Assembly: GCA_004154925.1 (NCBI GenBank) | Contig: QJNS01000007.1 | Location: 434,001 to 498,000 of the forward strand | DNA from: Monosporascus cannonballus | Taxonomy: Eukaryota; Ascomycota; Sordariomycetes; Xylariales | Direction: 5' to 3' | Length of the DNA: 64,000 bases | Part shown: one piece after another, positions 35,601-50,200 of the stretch | How the letters are laid out: the number at the start of each line of letters is the position of its first letter | How positions within the stretch are numbered: position 1 is the stretch's first letter | Made by a program: the position numbers and the translations under genes | Notes under the pieces: generated by a model | Told to the model about the DNA's origin: nothing | What the model saw: the letters and a program-made list of their open reading frames with translations, nothing else | The model's database searches: none

Positions 35601-37400
35601 TGCTATTTTCGATTAAATATTAACATCTTAATTTTTTCTTTTATTATTTGCTAATAGGAAATAACGTATAGTTTACTTAGCTAATCCCTTTATTAATTAT
35701 GACTTTGAATTAATATATCCATAGCCTTTCTAAAATTATATCGTAATTCCTAAATAGAACGACATCGAAATTAACTATTTAATATTATTCTTAGATAAAA
35801 ATTTCGAAATAATTAATTTCGCGTATGATTTTTCGTTATAGTAAGCGAATTTCTAAATTTCGGTATTTATCGTTATATAAGGTTCTAATTTATATGTCCA
35901 TAATAATTTACGCTTATTAACCATATCAAGTATAATATAATATACGCACAAAGCTCTATAATTTACTATTACAGTATACCCATACGTTCCGATTCGTATA
36001 TCAAAAATGATGAAATTATTAACGGCTTTTATCGTCGCGTTTAAAGCCTTTTTGGAAATTCCTTTTAATTCCTTTAAATATTGTTATTCTACAGCTTTGT
36101 TTCAAGTAACCTTTTTTTAACCTTTTTTTGAATTTATCGAGCCTTATTTATATTTCTATATTTCACGCGTTAAGCTGCTATATTTGTCGTTAATACTGGC
36201 ATATTACTTTTTCGAACTATATTAATTATTTTTAATTCTCTTTTAATTTGGGTCCTTATTAAGTAAATTGGTTTGTTATGGTTTCGATCATATCCTATTA
36301 TCCGTTATATTAACTATCGTTCTAAATCTTTTCTAAAAATTAACCTAACTTTTTCTTAATAACCTTTCTTTCGTAAAAGGTTATAATACATATTAACTAA
36401 TAATAATAATCTATCATAACTTTTTAATAATATTTTTCCATTATATGCTAGATTAACTTTTTTCCATATAATAAATATATTACTAATAAAAAGATTTTTT
36501 TACGGGTATTACGTTTTTTCGGGCCAGCTTTTTACTTCGGCAAATTAGCAAATATCATCTCCTGGGGCTATAAATCGAAAATATCGATACTATCATTTAG
36601 TATTTTTATCATTTCCGGTATACTTTAAAACATTAGATTTTTCATAATATATACAGATAATCCGTCCGTAAATATATTATTTCCATTTCTCGTAAATAAA
36701 ATTTTATTGTTGTCGACAATATATAGCATATATCTTACCATATTAATCAGGGATTCCAGAACAGATTTGGTTTGTCTAATCCCAGTATTCGCGTAATTAA
36801 TTTTATAATATTTCTTATTATATTCGCAATATTTATTAAGCCAGTTTTCTGATTTTACGTATTCCTTATTGGATTTCTTATCGTAATAACCCTTATTAAG
36901 TTTCTTCCTATCGGGGGCCTAATACGTACTGAGGCCGAATTATATTAATAAATTTATTTTTATTTTTCCGATTTTCTTTAGATTATCCTCCGAGTACAGG
37001 TTTTTAATTATCCAAATAAGGTTTCTTAAATACCTTATACTATAATACCTTATGTCCCCTCTTATTGCAATTAAAGTATTTAATCTGGCTTTAGTTCTTC
37101 CTATAAATAGCTTCTAGTTCTATAAGTCCTAATTCTGTGCCGTAAAAAATATTACCGCGTCGAAAAGCTCTAATATTAGCCGTATATCGGGGTTTGTTAT
37201 TATTTTTTCCTTTAATACCTTTAATACGCCAGGCGTATTGTCGATCGTCGATCTTAATTACTATCGCGATATAATCCGACAAATAATCAGGTTAATCAAA
37301 TTTAAAAAAAAAAAACTTTTTTATATTTTTTTTCTTTAAGCCGTCGAAAAATTTGGCTATTAATAATTTTTATTCCCATTTTATTTTAAAAGTTAATTAA
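32660..37400 (-). pseudogene. R5 gag-pol relic
   Basis: Minus-strand coding remains of R5. Landmarks are the zinc-knuckle remnant YFNCNKRGH near 37060-37090, the RT box CFFNDIF near 34850-34880 and, at the end of pol, a chromodomain-like stretch near 32640-32730. The open minus frame at 37091-37282 is probably a fragment of the Gag region (IDDRQYAWRIKGIKGKN). Stops are dense everywhere else. Confidence 0.72.
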
Positions 37401-38124
37401 ATTAACGTATTCCCGTAATTACATATTAATTCTTTTTATTATAATTACTAAATTTATATTTTGACTTTGAATTTTTCGTCTATTATTCCGAAAACTTTCG
37501 TTAATATTTATTTAAATTATTTATAATCGTTATAAATTCGCATTATTTCCGAATTTTGTGTTTTGACTAATAAAATAACATACTTTGTTATAATAAATTC
37601 GAATTACATTGCCATATTTCTAGTAAATTATCCGATTACGAATTCCATTCGTATAAAAAACGTAATTAATTAAATTGGAAAATACCCGAAATATATTCGC
37701 CATTAAATTAAAAACAATTATAATTTAACTAAGGCTCCGTTAAAAAATTCTGGTTTAAAAAATTTAAGAACCTTTTTTGGTTCTTTAATGGAATTTAGCT
37801 AAATAATTTAATTCGTTCGAAAAATCTTCTTAATTTCAGAAATTTTCCCTTTTTCTTTAAGTTTTTTATATGCGGCTTAAAAGACCGGCGTAAAGTTATT
37901 ATTATGTTTTTCAAACTAAAACATACGCTTATTTATAGCATCTAGACGTCAGAGAACTTTTTCGCGAAAAAAGTAAGGCTTATCCTTTTTCTTCTCGGAT
38001 TTTATTTTAATATCCGGGTTATTAGGGACCTGGTAAATGGGTTATTCCGACGGCTTATTAATAAATATAAAGTCGGCGATATTATTCAAAGTTTAACGGT
38101 ATTATTAAATAAAGACTTATGACA

Positions 38125-38496
38125 TATAACGGGTAAAGGGTTTAACCAATTATTGAACCGTAATTGTACAAATTTATATTAATAAAAGTATCGTAAGAAA
38201 TTAAATCATAAATATAATAATATATTGCGTTTTGTAAGATTGAGGGTATTTTAAATAATAAATTATTATTGCAAACTGAAATTATTTAAATATGGAAATA
38301 ATAAACGTATATATTTTTCATTTTTTAGCTTCATTACTTATAATTATGCACCTGGTAATAATTATGATTAATTGGGATCACCCTTAATCACTGATGATGC
38401 CTGGCTTGGTAGTAATTATTGTCACGAAACCTGGAGATGGCCCGTATGATTCTTGTCTGACCATTTCTTCAAACCGGAGCTTGTTGGGTCGTAATA
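38125..38496 (-). repeat. R5 5' LTR
   Basis: 372 bp. The inner left end is mutated (TATAACGGGTAAAGGG); the outer right about 130 bp are clean. Confidence 0.88.
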
Positions 38497-38586
38497 ACTA
38501 AAAGTGGAACGATGTCAGCTCGAGCACTGACCGCCTTGTTCCGCCCTATATACCTACGAGGTGTTACTTAGTACCGTGACATTCGT

Positions 38587-39212
38587 TTTATTATTAATTT
38601 TTCCGAATAACAGTAAAACGTGCTTTTAAAAAGGCCTTTAATTTTATTTTTATCTTTTTAATGGAAATAATTTTTACGAAATTCTTATTTAGTTCGGGCT
38701 ATACTTTTTTACATCTTTTAAGAATCGCTCTTTTAAAAGTTATAATTAATTAATTATTATAAACCTCGGCGGCAAAAAATTTGGCTGTTTTATCGTTAAA
38801 GGCCTTAGCGAATTTACGGAACAAAAAGCGTACGGTAAAATTCCCGTACGTTAAATTAATTCCTACTCGGCATTTTTCGAACCGGATTAATTTCGTAAAC
38901 ATTTTGGGCGTTTTAACACTTAAAACAGCTATTTAGTCAGGGCATTTAAGGCTATTATAACTATTTTTTACGCCTGTATAAACGCGCAAAAAAATCCGTC
39001 TTATTATAACCTTCAAAGCCCGCCTATAATGGTATTCGCAAAACCAATAACGGTATTTTTGTTTTAAGATAACAAATATACTTACATCAAAAAGTCAAAA
39101 AAATAAAAAACATAAATAAATTATAAAATAATATATATCTTGTTTGAAAAATATGTTTATACAAATGTGATGATATGCACAGCTGGTCCTTATAAGGTGG
39201 ATTAGGGTGTCC
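38587..39212. other. AT-rich relic of unknown class
   Basis: Base changes look like RIP, so it is probably an old repeat, but no LTR, RT or transposase motif could be assigned. Its right end (about 39160-39212) has normal composition and continues at 45934 once R6 is removed. Confidence 0.5.
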
Positions 39213-39217
39213 AAATC

Positions 39218-39587
39218 TGTTACGACCCGACAAGCTCCGGTCTCAAGAAACGGTCAGGCAGGAGCACACGGGCCACCCACTGGGTCACGTAACGGTAATC
39301 ACTGCCAAGCCAATGATTATTAATGATCAAAGGTGATCCCAACTAATCGTAATTACCACTAACGGCGTAATTACGAATAATTAAGCCAAAAAAAGGATAT
39401 ATACGTTTGTTAATTCCATAATTGAGATAACTTTAGCTTATAATAATATTTCGTTCCCTAAAGTACCTTTGGTATTATAAAATATAATACGTTATTATAT
39501 TTCTTACTTAAATTTTTATGATATTCATATTAATTTAAACTTATTAACTTAAGGTTTAATAATTAATTAAACCGTTTAGCCGTTATA
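39218..39587 (+). repeat. R6 5' LTR
   Basis: 370 bp. The first about 120 bp are clean; the inner end is mutated (CCGTTTAGCCGTTATA). Confidence 0.9.
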
Positions 39588-39659
39588 TGTTACAAATTTT
39601 TATTTAATAATACCGTTAAATTCTAAATAATATTTAATATTATTAAAATATGGACCAAC

Positions 39660-42600
39660 ATTTAAAAAATTTTTATTTAATAATTTTAGGCTCGAATTCG
39701 GGAATTGAAAAAAAAATTTAATAATTTAGGGCTACGTTTACCTAACCTTTTCCCGTTTGCATAAAGCCGAAAAAACCAGAACCTTGTAATGGAAAAATAA
39801 GCCCTAAACCTTTTTTATTTAAATACGAATTTATTTTCGTTTTTTAAATTTTAATAACCTAGCGAATATAGGCCTAATAATAAAAATATGCCTAATAAGA
39901 AATATAATTAATTAATTTAAACCTATTATAAGAATTTTCTTAAAAATAAGAAAAATAAATAAGGAAAATTTTATTAATAAGATTTTTTTAATTTATATCA
40001 ATTTCGAACACAAAATGTACGATAATTTCGGCAATCCGGATAAAAAACGATTAACGGCTTAATAACTTTTACCATTTTAACAAAAAGGATTAATATTTAA
40101 ATACGCCGTAATTTTTAAACGTTTTACGGCTAAGGCCGGATAAAAAATAACAAAACCGATACCCTTATCGATATATTTTATAAAAGGCTAAAAAATAATA
40201 TAAAAGATGAAATTGTTCGGATAAAGCGATTAATTACATTAAATTAATATATCGTAAAAGTAATTAAAATTAATAATCGATAATTTAAAAAACGATAAAA
40301 GAAAAAAGGATAATATGCTTTACGTTCGGAATATAAGTCCAACTAAAGAAAAAAACGAGATATACCTTTTACTTCTTATAGAACAGCGTTAGGACCTATG
40401 GAACTCGGCATTATTTACAAATAAAATTAGAGCCAAATTAAATGCTTTAATTACGGCAAAATGGGACACAAACCTTATAAATATAAAAAGCCTAAAAAAC
40501 CATAATAAAATAATTAGATCTTTATACTGGAAAAATAATTTAAAAATAACTAAGGAAATACTAGTAAAATAATTAACATAATTTAAACCAAATACATATT
40601 AAACCTATAACAAAAGGTCCAACCGGGACCATTACGACAAAGGATTCGACGAAAAATATAAAAAACTAAAAAGCTAGTTTGACAGATATTACGAATATAA
40701 TAAAAAATGTTATAAGGATAATTACGCGAATATTAAAACTGGATAAAGGAAATTTGTCCCGGAACTCTTAATCGATACGGCAAAATATATGCCATATATT
40801 GTCGACGACGAAAATACCCCGATTAAGAAAAATAAATATAATATATTTACGTACGAATTACCCGCATATATTATAAGGGATTCGATTTTCCAAATCGAAC
40901 CGGATATAATAAAAATAATAAATAATAATATTAATAACTTCGAACCATAATCTCAAAAAACATCCAATAATTGGCCGAAATAAAAAATTAACTTAAAAAA
41001 TTTTATACCCGTAAAAAAACCCCTTTAATTAAAATAGATAATATAATTATTAAACGAAAAAGGAATTAATTTAACGTACGGTAAAAAGATATTATTAGAA
41101 AATTATTACGGATTTTTTTTAAATTAATATTTATTATAAAATTTTTAAAAAAAAAGTTATTAAAAAAAACATACGTTAACTTATAAAAGATTTTTAAAAC
41201 GATAATTTAAACGACATATAATAAGATATAATTACAAATATAAGAAAATAATTTATTCGATAAAAGAAAATTATAAAAGAATTAAAAATAATTAATACGA
41301 TTCGAAAGAACAGTATGCCGTCAATAATAACAAATATAATAACTTAACGCGTTATATATAAAAACATAAATAAAGTTCGATAAATTCGAATAAAAATTAA
41401 AAAAAAAGGTTATTTATAAAAAATTATAAAATATCGAAACCCAAAAAAATTAAAGGGAATTCCTGAGAAAAATTTTAAACGCGATAATAAAAAACGTTAA
41501 TAACCTTATTACTTTGGATATACAAATCGGAACGCATTAAGATATTATAATAATAAATTGCGGAACATTAAACGGGAATGATATTATGCCGGATATAGTT
41601 AATAAGCTTAAATTATTATAGAAATATAAATTAAAATTTTATATAATAACGAATACCGAAAATTAGGAATTCATTTATAATAATAAAAAAAATTATACGC
41701 GAAATTAATTATTTTAAAATTTTTGTTAAAAAACGATATTAAATAATTAATTTTGATATCGTTTTATTCGGAAATTACGATATAATTTTAATATTACCAT
41801 AAATACGTTAATACGAAATTTTAATTAATAATAAAAATAAGTAAATAAAGGTCGTTTTATACCTTATGAATAAATTAAAAAAAATTAAAATCTTAATATT
41901 CGATCGATAATGGCGACGAATGTAAGTATAAGAATACGATAAATATCTTATTACTTAAAGGAATAAAATATAAAAAAGGAATAAGTATTAAAAAATACGA
42001 TATATTATTATTATTATTAAATCGAAATTAAAATAACTGAATAACGATTTAAAATAATAAGAATAATAACCTAAGGAATTAAACAATTTAATTAATATAT
42101 TATTATAATATTATAAATATAAATAGTTTTTTAAAAAAAAACTTAATATAAAATTACCAGAATATAACAAATAAAATTATAAAATAATCCTTAAAAAAGG
42201 ATTTTCGGTAAACTTTTACCTTATTTATAATTTTAATAAAAGTAAATTACGTATTTTTAGAAAATACCTGGAAAATTGGTTACAAATAGAATTGATTGGA
42301 TTTTCGAAATTATTATTAAGATACCTTATATTTTTCGTACTTAAAAAAACGGAAAATTACGACTTATGGTTAATTATTAATAATTAAACGACGTTATTCT
42401 TAAAAATCGAATACCGTGATTTTTAATTACGGAAATAAAAAACCAATTTTACGGAATTAAATAATTTATAATAGTCGATTTTAAAAATAAATATAACTTG
42501 AATAAAATTAAAGAAAAATACGAATAAAAAATAATTTTTCAAAACGAAATACAGATTATTTAAGTATTTAATTATATTAATAAAACTTACGAACGTATTA

Positions 42601-44900
42601 ATAATTTTTTGGCGGATAATAAACCATATATTACGAAAATACCTTGATATTTTTGTCGTTTATTAGCTCGAAGACATTTTCATTTTTTTAGAAACAGAAA
42701 GAATATACGTAAAATATGTTTATAAAATAATTTAAATTTTATAAAATGTAAAATTATTTATTAACGTAAAAAAAAGTTAATTTTTATATAAAATGTAAAA
42801 TATTTGGGACATATTATTACCCCAGGATATATTAAGATAAACCTTAAAAATTGCTGCAGTTACACAATGGCAAATATTAACGATATTTAAAAAAAATATA
42901 AATATTTTTTAAATTTACTAATTATTATAAGAAATTTATTCGAAACTTTAATAAAATAATTATACCTTTAATAAATTTTACGAAAAAAAAGAATTCGAAT
43001 AAACGCTAAATATAAAGAAAATATTTTAAGATCTTAAAAATATAATTATTAATAAGTTAATATTAATTATATACGATTTAAACCGTTCCGTTATATTAAA
43101 AACCGATATTTCGGATTATACGTTAAGCGTAATAATCGGATAACGAAATAATTAAAGCAAATTATATTTTATTATATTTCTTTCGTATAAATTAAAAAAA
43201 CTGAATTTAATTACGGTATTTTGAATAAAAGATTTATAGCTATTATTTTAACATTTCGGGAATTTAGGCATTTCTTAAAAGGAAATTTGAATTAGATTAA
43301 AATTTATACGGATTATCAAAATTTTACCCGATTTATTACGATCAAAAAGCTTATAAAACGAAAATTTCGTTATGCGGAAAAATTGGCGAATTTCGATTTC
43401 GTTATTATCTTTAAAAAAATTAAGAAATAATAAAATAAATACTTTAAATAAGTAACCAAACCTTAAAAGAATTAGTTAAAATTAATTATATAATTTTTGA
43501 TATTATTATAAAAAAGCATTTAAGCTTACGACAAATTACCATAATTCGGATAATACTTTACGATATGCATCAAAAAATTTAACGGCATAACGACAGTCTT
43601 TCGGAAAACAAAAAAACGGACAAAATACAAATTCTAAAAAAATATTAAAAAGATTTAATAGGAAAAATATACGAATATTAATTATATAAATATCCAGGAA
43701 TCCATAAAACCTTAGAACGACTTTAATGCATATATTTTTTTCTTAAAATACAATTAATAATACGGAAAATTATACGGCAATACGATATTTATGCTAATAC
43801 AAAAACACGACAACATAAACCATACGGAAAATAATAGCCATTATTGATTACAAAGCAATTATAATATTTAATTATATTTAACTTTATTATTAAGCTTTTT
43901 ATATTAAAAAAATTAGTTACCGGAATACATTACAAGAATATTTTCGTAATCGTCGATCAATATATGAAATTTTCTTATTTTTTACCATATTATAAAATTA
44001 CAAACGCCGAATAATTAACATACATTTTTTTAAATACATTTTCAATATATACGGATTATTAATAAATATTATATCAGATAAAGGATCGATATTCGTATCT
44101 AAGTTTTAATAAAGCTTAATAATATAAATCGGCTTAAATTATAAATTATTTGACATATTTAACTTATGAACGAATAAATAAAGAAAATAAATAAATTAAA
44201 TTTTAAAAACTTATTTACGATATTATATTAATTATAAACAAAATAACTGTGTTAAAAATTTATCAATTACTTAATTAATTTTCAATATTAATTATTAAGG
44301 TATTAAAATAATATTTACAAACGGAAATTTTGATTTTATTTCGGAAGTTTACAAAAAGATACATCACGACGGCCCACTTAACGCTAAAACAATTTTTACG
44401 TTAAAATAATTATATTAAAAAATAAAAATAAAAATAAAATCCATACGAAATTAAATAAATAAATATGATAACCAAAGAAATTAAAAAAATTAACTTTCGA
44501 AAAGGGAAAAATAATTTTCCTCGTTATAAAAAACATTTTAACAAAACGACCCAGCAAAAACCTTAATTTCAAATATATCGGCTTATATAAAATTACCAAG
44601 AAAATCTTAGAAAATAACTACAAATGAAAGTTTTTACCAAAAATTAAACTCCATCTAATTTTTCATATTTCCATATTCGAATTAACAGCAAATATAATTA
44701 AAATGCATACAGCATAAAATAATATAAAAATAAAAAACGAACAAACATATAAAATAAAAAAGAATTTAATATGTAAAAATAAAAAGGATTTACCTAATAC
44801 CTAATTAAATAAAAAAATACCTAAACTTTAAAAATACCTAAAAATCCGCCAAAAATTTTATTAACGCTTAACGCCTATTAAAAAATTGTCATTAACAAAA
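39660..44900 (+). pseudogene. R6 gag-pol relic
   Basis: Plus-strand coding remains. The Gag zinc knuckle at 40439-40482 shows the CCHC spacing with Cys-to-Tyr changes caused by G-to-A. RT near 42650-42700 keeps only one of two YLDD aspartates. The chromodomain-like end near 44800-44880 aligns with the better copy in R9. The open minus frame at 44396-44599 is an antisense shadow. Confidence 0.76.
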
Positions 44901-45554
44901 ACGGGCGCGTCCTAATTAACAATTAACTAGTTAATAACCGGGATATCGGGCCAGTTGATTATAACCTATACTAATATAGCAACCATAATAACGGCCTTTA
45001 ATTGCTTTTATTTCTAACGTTTTTATTCCTTTAATTCATCCAATAATTAAAGTTTATATTATACCATAATAACGCCCTTTAAACAAATTAACGCCTTTTA
45101 TTTACGTATACGAATAAATCAAAAAAAACTTTATTTATTTTTTTCTAATATTTACGTTAAACTTCGAAGTAAAGCTGTTAAAATTTTAATAATGGTTTTT
45201 CGGTAAACGTTTTTTCGCGTTCTAAACGTTAATATTTATAACGAATATCTTGCAAAAAAAATAAATATATCGGTACCATCATAAAATTAACCCCAATTAA
45301 TATATTCCTTATACCTTAAAACGTTTTCTATTATTTTATACTTTATATTTTTTAAGAAATAATAAAAATAAGGTATAACTTCGTAACTAAATTCGTTAAA
45401 AGTTTTTACGAGGTTAACATAACGAACGGTAAAAAAAACGGGGAATACGACAAATTTTAAAAATACGAAACGACATAATTAAAAACAAAAAAAAAGAATA
45501 TTTACCAAACGAAAAAAAAATCTTAAAAACAAGATTTAGGAAAAGGGAAAATCA

Positions 45555-45928
45555 TATTACAACCCGATAAGCTCCGGTTTTAAGAAACGGTTAGGCAAAA
45601 GCATACGGGCTACCTACTAAGTCACGTAACGATAATTACTGCCAAGCCAGTAATTATTAATAATTAAAGGTAATCCCAAATAATCGTAATTATTACTAAC
45701 GGCATAATGACGAATAATCAAGCTAAGAAAAAAAAGGATATATACGCTTATTAATTCCATAATTTAAATAACTTTAGCTTACAATAACATTTCGTTACCG
45801 AAGGTACCTTTTGCATTACAAAACGTAATACATTATTGTATTTATTATTCAGATTCCCACGATACTCCTGCTAACATAAACTCGTCGACTTAAGGTTTAA
45901 TAGTTGGTTAAACCGCCTAGCCGTCACA
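45555..45928 (+). repeat. R6 3' LTR
   Basis: 374 bp. The inner start is mutated (TATTACAACCCGATAAG); the outer last about 80 bp are clean (CCGCCTAGCCGTCACA). Confidence 0.9.
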
Positions 45929-45933
45929 AAATC

Positions 45934-46818
45934 CCAATTAGGGTTTGGAATTGCTGACCTTTTGGTATTGTGGCTAGCGTCGCATCCTCGTTATCTCACA
46001 ACAAATTCCTCGGTTATATAACTATTATAACGGTTAGTTTTTAATAATCTTTATTCGTCCGAGCTCTAAGGCTTAATAAATGGAATAAAAATTTTACGAA
46101 ACTATTTTACGCCGATTTCGATATTCGTTTAACTATTTTTAACCTAATAAAATACTAACTTTTATATACTTTATTATACGAATTAAAAAATTATTATTAT
46201 TATACATTAAGGCCGTTGAAATTACGAAAAGTACTAACGAACGCTCCTTAGCACTAATTTACGCAATTATGGTAATTTAGTCCCTTTTAAACGCATGTTT
46301 TAAAAAAATATTTTTCCTAAAGGCTTTTCCGAGAACGAAATAACTTTTATCTATATATTTTATTACGTTAATTTCGTTTATGTTATATCGGTTCCTTTAT
46401 TTAATAACCTTAATTTCCGGCCAAACGAAACGTTCGAATAAAACGTAAATAAAAACCGGGAAAACGTTATTTAAAGTCTTCTAATCGATCGTTTTGCTCT
46501 TAAAATCCTAATTTCAAAATAATAACACAAAATTCGGATTATCTAATTTTTTACGAAACGTTGAAAATTACGGTTATTAATTAAAAGGCATTATACGTAT
46601 AAGCGGAATCGGAAATAAAATAACCTATAACATAATTAATTTTATACGATAACTTAATAAATTAAAACTTTCTTTTAAATTCGTAATAATTTCTAGCAAT
46701 TTTTATCGCCTTCTTTTTCGTGTATATACCTTAAATAGGGCATAAAATACATTTTCGTTAACCTAATAACTTTTAAAAGCTAAACCCAAAAACCTTTTAT
46801 GTATTACTTCGTTAATCG
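45934..46818. other. Spacer: short normal-composition segment, then AT-rich relic
   Basis: 45934-46010 has normal composition and continues the flank seen at 39160-39212. The rest to 46818 is AT-rich with RIP-like changes. No open frame or repeat boundary identified. Confidence 0.5.
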
Positions 46819-46823
46819 CTTAT

Positions 46824-47206
46824 TGTTATAACCCGACAGGCTGCGGCCTCGGAAAACGGTCGCAACAGAAACATAACTAAGCCATTATGGTCAAATTACG
46901 TAATGGCTCGACAGGATTAATCATAAAGCCTATAAAGCCAGGCTCGACAGGATCGATCGTAGAGTTTAGAAAGCCAGATTCGATAAATCGAAAAAAATAA
47001 AAATAAAATATGTATTATTTCTATGACTTAAGTAACTTTAATTTATAATATTTATTAAGATTAATTGTTTATAATACGTTTTTATATTTTTAATATTAAA
47101 AAATATAATTAAATTATTTTATTATTATAAGGTTTTAGGATATTTTTATTAATATAAAACCGCATAATTAAAATTTCATAATTAATTAAATCTGTTAGTT
47201 ATTATA
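46824..47206 (+). repeat. R7 5' LTR
   Basis: 383 bp. The outer first about 160 bp are clean; the inner end is saturated with mutations (TGTTAGTTATTATA). Confidence 0.86.
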
Positions 47207-47279
47207 CGTTATAAATGTTTATTTAATAATATTATTAAACTTTAAATAATTTTTAATATTATTAGAATATCGATTAACG

Positions 47280-50200
47280 TTTAAAATTATTATTTAATAA
47301 TTTTAGATTTAAATACGAGAATTGGAAAAAGAATCCGACGTATTAAGATTATATTATTTGCCTAAGACCTTTTCGCCCGTATAAAACCTAAAAAGCCGGA
47401 ACTTTATAATAAAGAAAAATTTTAATTTTTTAATTTAAATACGAATATATTTTTGTTTTGTAGATTATAATAATCCAATAAAAAAATCTTAATAATAAAA
47501 ATATATTTAACAAAAAATACGATGAATTAATTTAAATTTATTAACAAATATTTTTTAAAAATAAAAAAATCAAATAAAAAGTTTTTATTAATAAAGTTTT
47601 TTTATTTTATATTAATTTCGAAAATAAAATAAGTAATAATTTCGGTAATTCGGATAAAAAAGTTTACGACTTAATAGTTTTTGCAATGTCGAAAAAAAGG
47701 ATTTATATTTAAATATGCCTTAATTTTTAAAAACTTTACATTTAAAATTGGATAAAAAAATAATAAGGTTAATATTTTTATTAATATATTTTATAAGAGG
47801 TCATAAAATAATATAAAAAATAAAATTATTTAAATCAACTAATTTATTACCTTAAATTAATATATTATTAAAATAATTAAAATTAATAATTAATAATTTG
47901 GAAAATAATATAACAAAAAGATATTATATTTTACGTTCGGGACATAATAAATTGAATGAAGGGAAAAAACGAAATACGCTTTTTATTTTTTATAAAACGG
48001 TATTAACACTTCCGGAATTTAGCGTTATTTACTAATAAAATTAAAACCAAAGTAAATACTTAACTTATAGCAAAATAGGGCATAAAATTTATAAATATAA
48101 GAAGCCCAGAGAATTAGGGCAAAATAACTAAATCCCTATATAGGAAAAACAGTTTAGGAATAATTAAGAAAATAATAGCAAAATTAATAACATAATCTAA
48201 GCTAAAAATATATTAGGCTTATAATAAAACATCTAGTAAACATTATTACGATAAAAAGTTTAACGAAAAATATAAAAAGTTAAAAAATTTATTCCGCAAA
48301 TATTACGAATATACCAAAAAGTTTTATAAAATTCATTACACAAATAACAAAATTAAATAAAAGAAATTTATCTCGGAATTCCTAATTAATACGGCAAAAT
48401 ATATGGTATATATTCTCGGCGACGAAAATATTCGGATTACGAAAAGTAAAAATAATATATTTAGAAATACATTATTTGCATATATTATAAAGTATTTAAT
48501 TTTTTAAACCGTAGCGGAAATAATAAAAATAAAAAATAATAATATTAATATTTTTGATTTAAAAGCCCAGAAAATATTTAATAATTAGCCAAAATAAAGA
48601 ATTAGCCAGAAAAAAAATAAGGCTCGTAAAAAAACTTTTTTTATTATTATGGATAATATAATTACTAAACGGGAAAGGCGTTAATCCAGTATGTAGTAGG
48701 AACATGTTATCGGGAGATTATTAAGGATTTTTATTTTTAATTAATAGTTATTTTAGATTTTTACGAAAATTATTATTACAAAAAATACGTTAATTTATAA
48801 TAATTTTTGAAAATAATAATTAAAATAACGTATAATAAAATATAATTATAAAAAAAAGAAAATAATTTATTTAATATAGAACCAAATTATAACAAAATTA
48901 AAAATAATTAGTATAATTTAAGAAGAATAATACGCCGGTAATAACGAGAAATATAATAACTTAATACGTTAAATAAAAAATATAAATACGATTTAATAAA
49001 TTCGAATAAAATTTAAAAGAAAAAAGTTATTTATAAAAAAGTTATAAAATACCAGAATTTACAAAAGTTGAAGAAGATTTTTAAAAAAAGTTTTAAACGT
49101 AATAATAAAAAACGTTAACGATTTTATTATTTTGGAAATACGAATCGGACCTTATTAATATACCGTAATAATAAATTACGGAACTTTAAGCAAAAATGAT
49201 ATTATATTAAATATAATTATTAAATTTAAATTATTATAAAAATGTAAATTAAAAATTTATATAACGACAAATACCAAAAGTTAAGAATTTACTTACGATA
49301 ACAAAAATTTTATACGTGAAATTAATTATTTTAAAATATTTATTTAAGAACAATATTAAATAATTAATTTTGATATTATTTTATTGAAAATTTATAATAT
49401 AATTTTAGAATTATTATAAATATATAAATATGGAATTTTAATTAATAAAAAATTTGTTAAATAAAGTTCAATTTATATTTTATTAATAAATAAATAAATA
49501 ATTAAAATTTTAATATTTGATCGAAAATAAGGATAAATATAAGTATAAATATATTTTGAAAATTCTATTACTCAAAGAATTAAAACATAAAGAATACAAA
49601 TATTAAAAAGAAATATGAAATATTATTATTATTATTAAAACGAAATTAAAGTAATTAAACAACGACTTAAAATAATAATTTTAAAAGATAAAGGTTTTAA
49701 TTAATGTAGTATTATAATATTATAAATATAAATAACCTGTTTAAAAAGAATTAATACGAAATTATTAAAATGTAGCAAATAGAAATATGAAATAATTTTT
49801 AAAAAAGGATTTTCGATAAAGTTTTATCTTATTTATAATTTGAACGAAAACGAATGACGTATTTTTAAACAATACCTGGAAAATCGATTATAAAAAAATA
49901 AAAAATTACGATTTATAATTATATATCGATAATTAAATAATAATATTATTAAGATTCGAATATTATAACCGTTAATTACGGAAATAAGAAACCAATTTTA
50001 CGGAACCAAATAATTTATAATAATTAATTTTAAAATAAATATAATTTTATTAATATTAAAAAATGTTACGAATAACAATTAATTTTGAAAACGAAATACG
50101 AATTATTTAAATATTTAATTATATTAATGAAATGTATAAACGTATTAATGACTTTTTAGTAAATACTTAATTATATATTACAAAAATACCTTCATATTTT

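Larger units (their letters stand above)
31573..38496 (-). mobile_element. R5: full-length Ty3/gypsy element on minus strand
   Basis: 6.9 kb, LTRs at 31573-31945 and 38125-38496, perfect TSD ACTAA at 31568-31572 and 38497-38501. Order on the minus strand: 5' LTR at right, Gag with a damaged zinc knuckle near 37060-37090 (YFNCNKRGH), pol with RT near 34850-34890 (ICFFNDIF, catalytic Asp changed to Asn by G-to-A), 3' LTR at left. Heavily RIP-mutated except at the outer LTR edges. It splits S4. Confidence 0.9.
31531..38581. mobile_element. S4: small solo LTR split by R5
   Basis: Own sequence is 31531-31572 and 38502-38581 (122 bp). It starts TGTTACGGCACGAG and ends GTACCGTGACA, with the perfect TSD TTCGT at 31526-31530 and 38582-38586. 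The two halves join exactly when R5 and one ACTAA are removed. Free of RIP bias. Confidence 0.82.
39218..45928 (+). mobile_element. R6: full-length Ty3/gypsy element on plus strand
   Basis: 6.7 kb, LTRs at 39218-39587 and 45555-45928, perfect TSD AAATC at 39213-39217 and 45929-45933. LTRs start TGTTACGACCCGAC and end TAGCCGTCACA. Order: Gag with a zinc-knuckle remnant CFNYGKMGHKPYKY at 40439-40482 (two Cys now Tyr), protease near 41560-41600, RT near 42650-42700 (VVYxLEDIFIF), integrase region, chromodomain-like tail near 44800-44880, purine tract, 3' LTR. It is the best reference for ordering the other elements. Non-functional. Confidence 0.9.
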
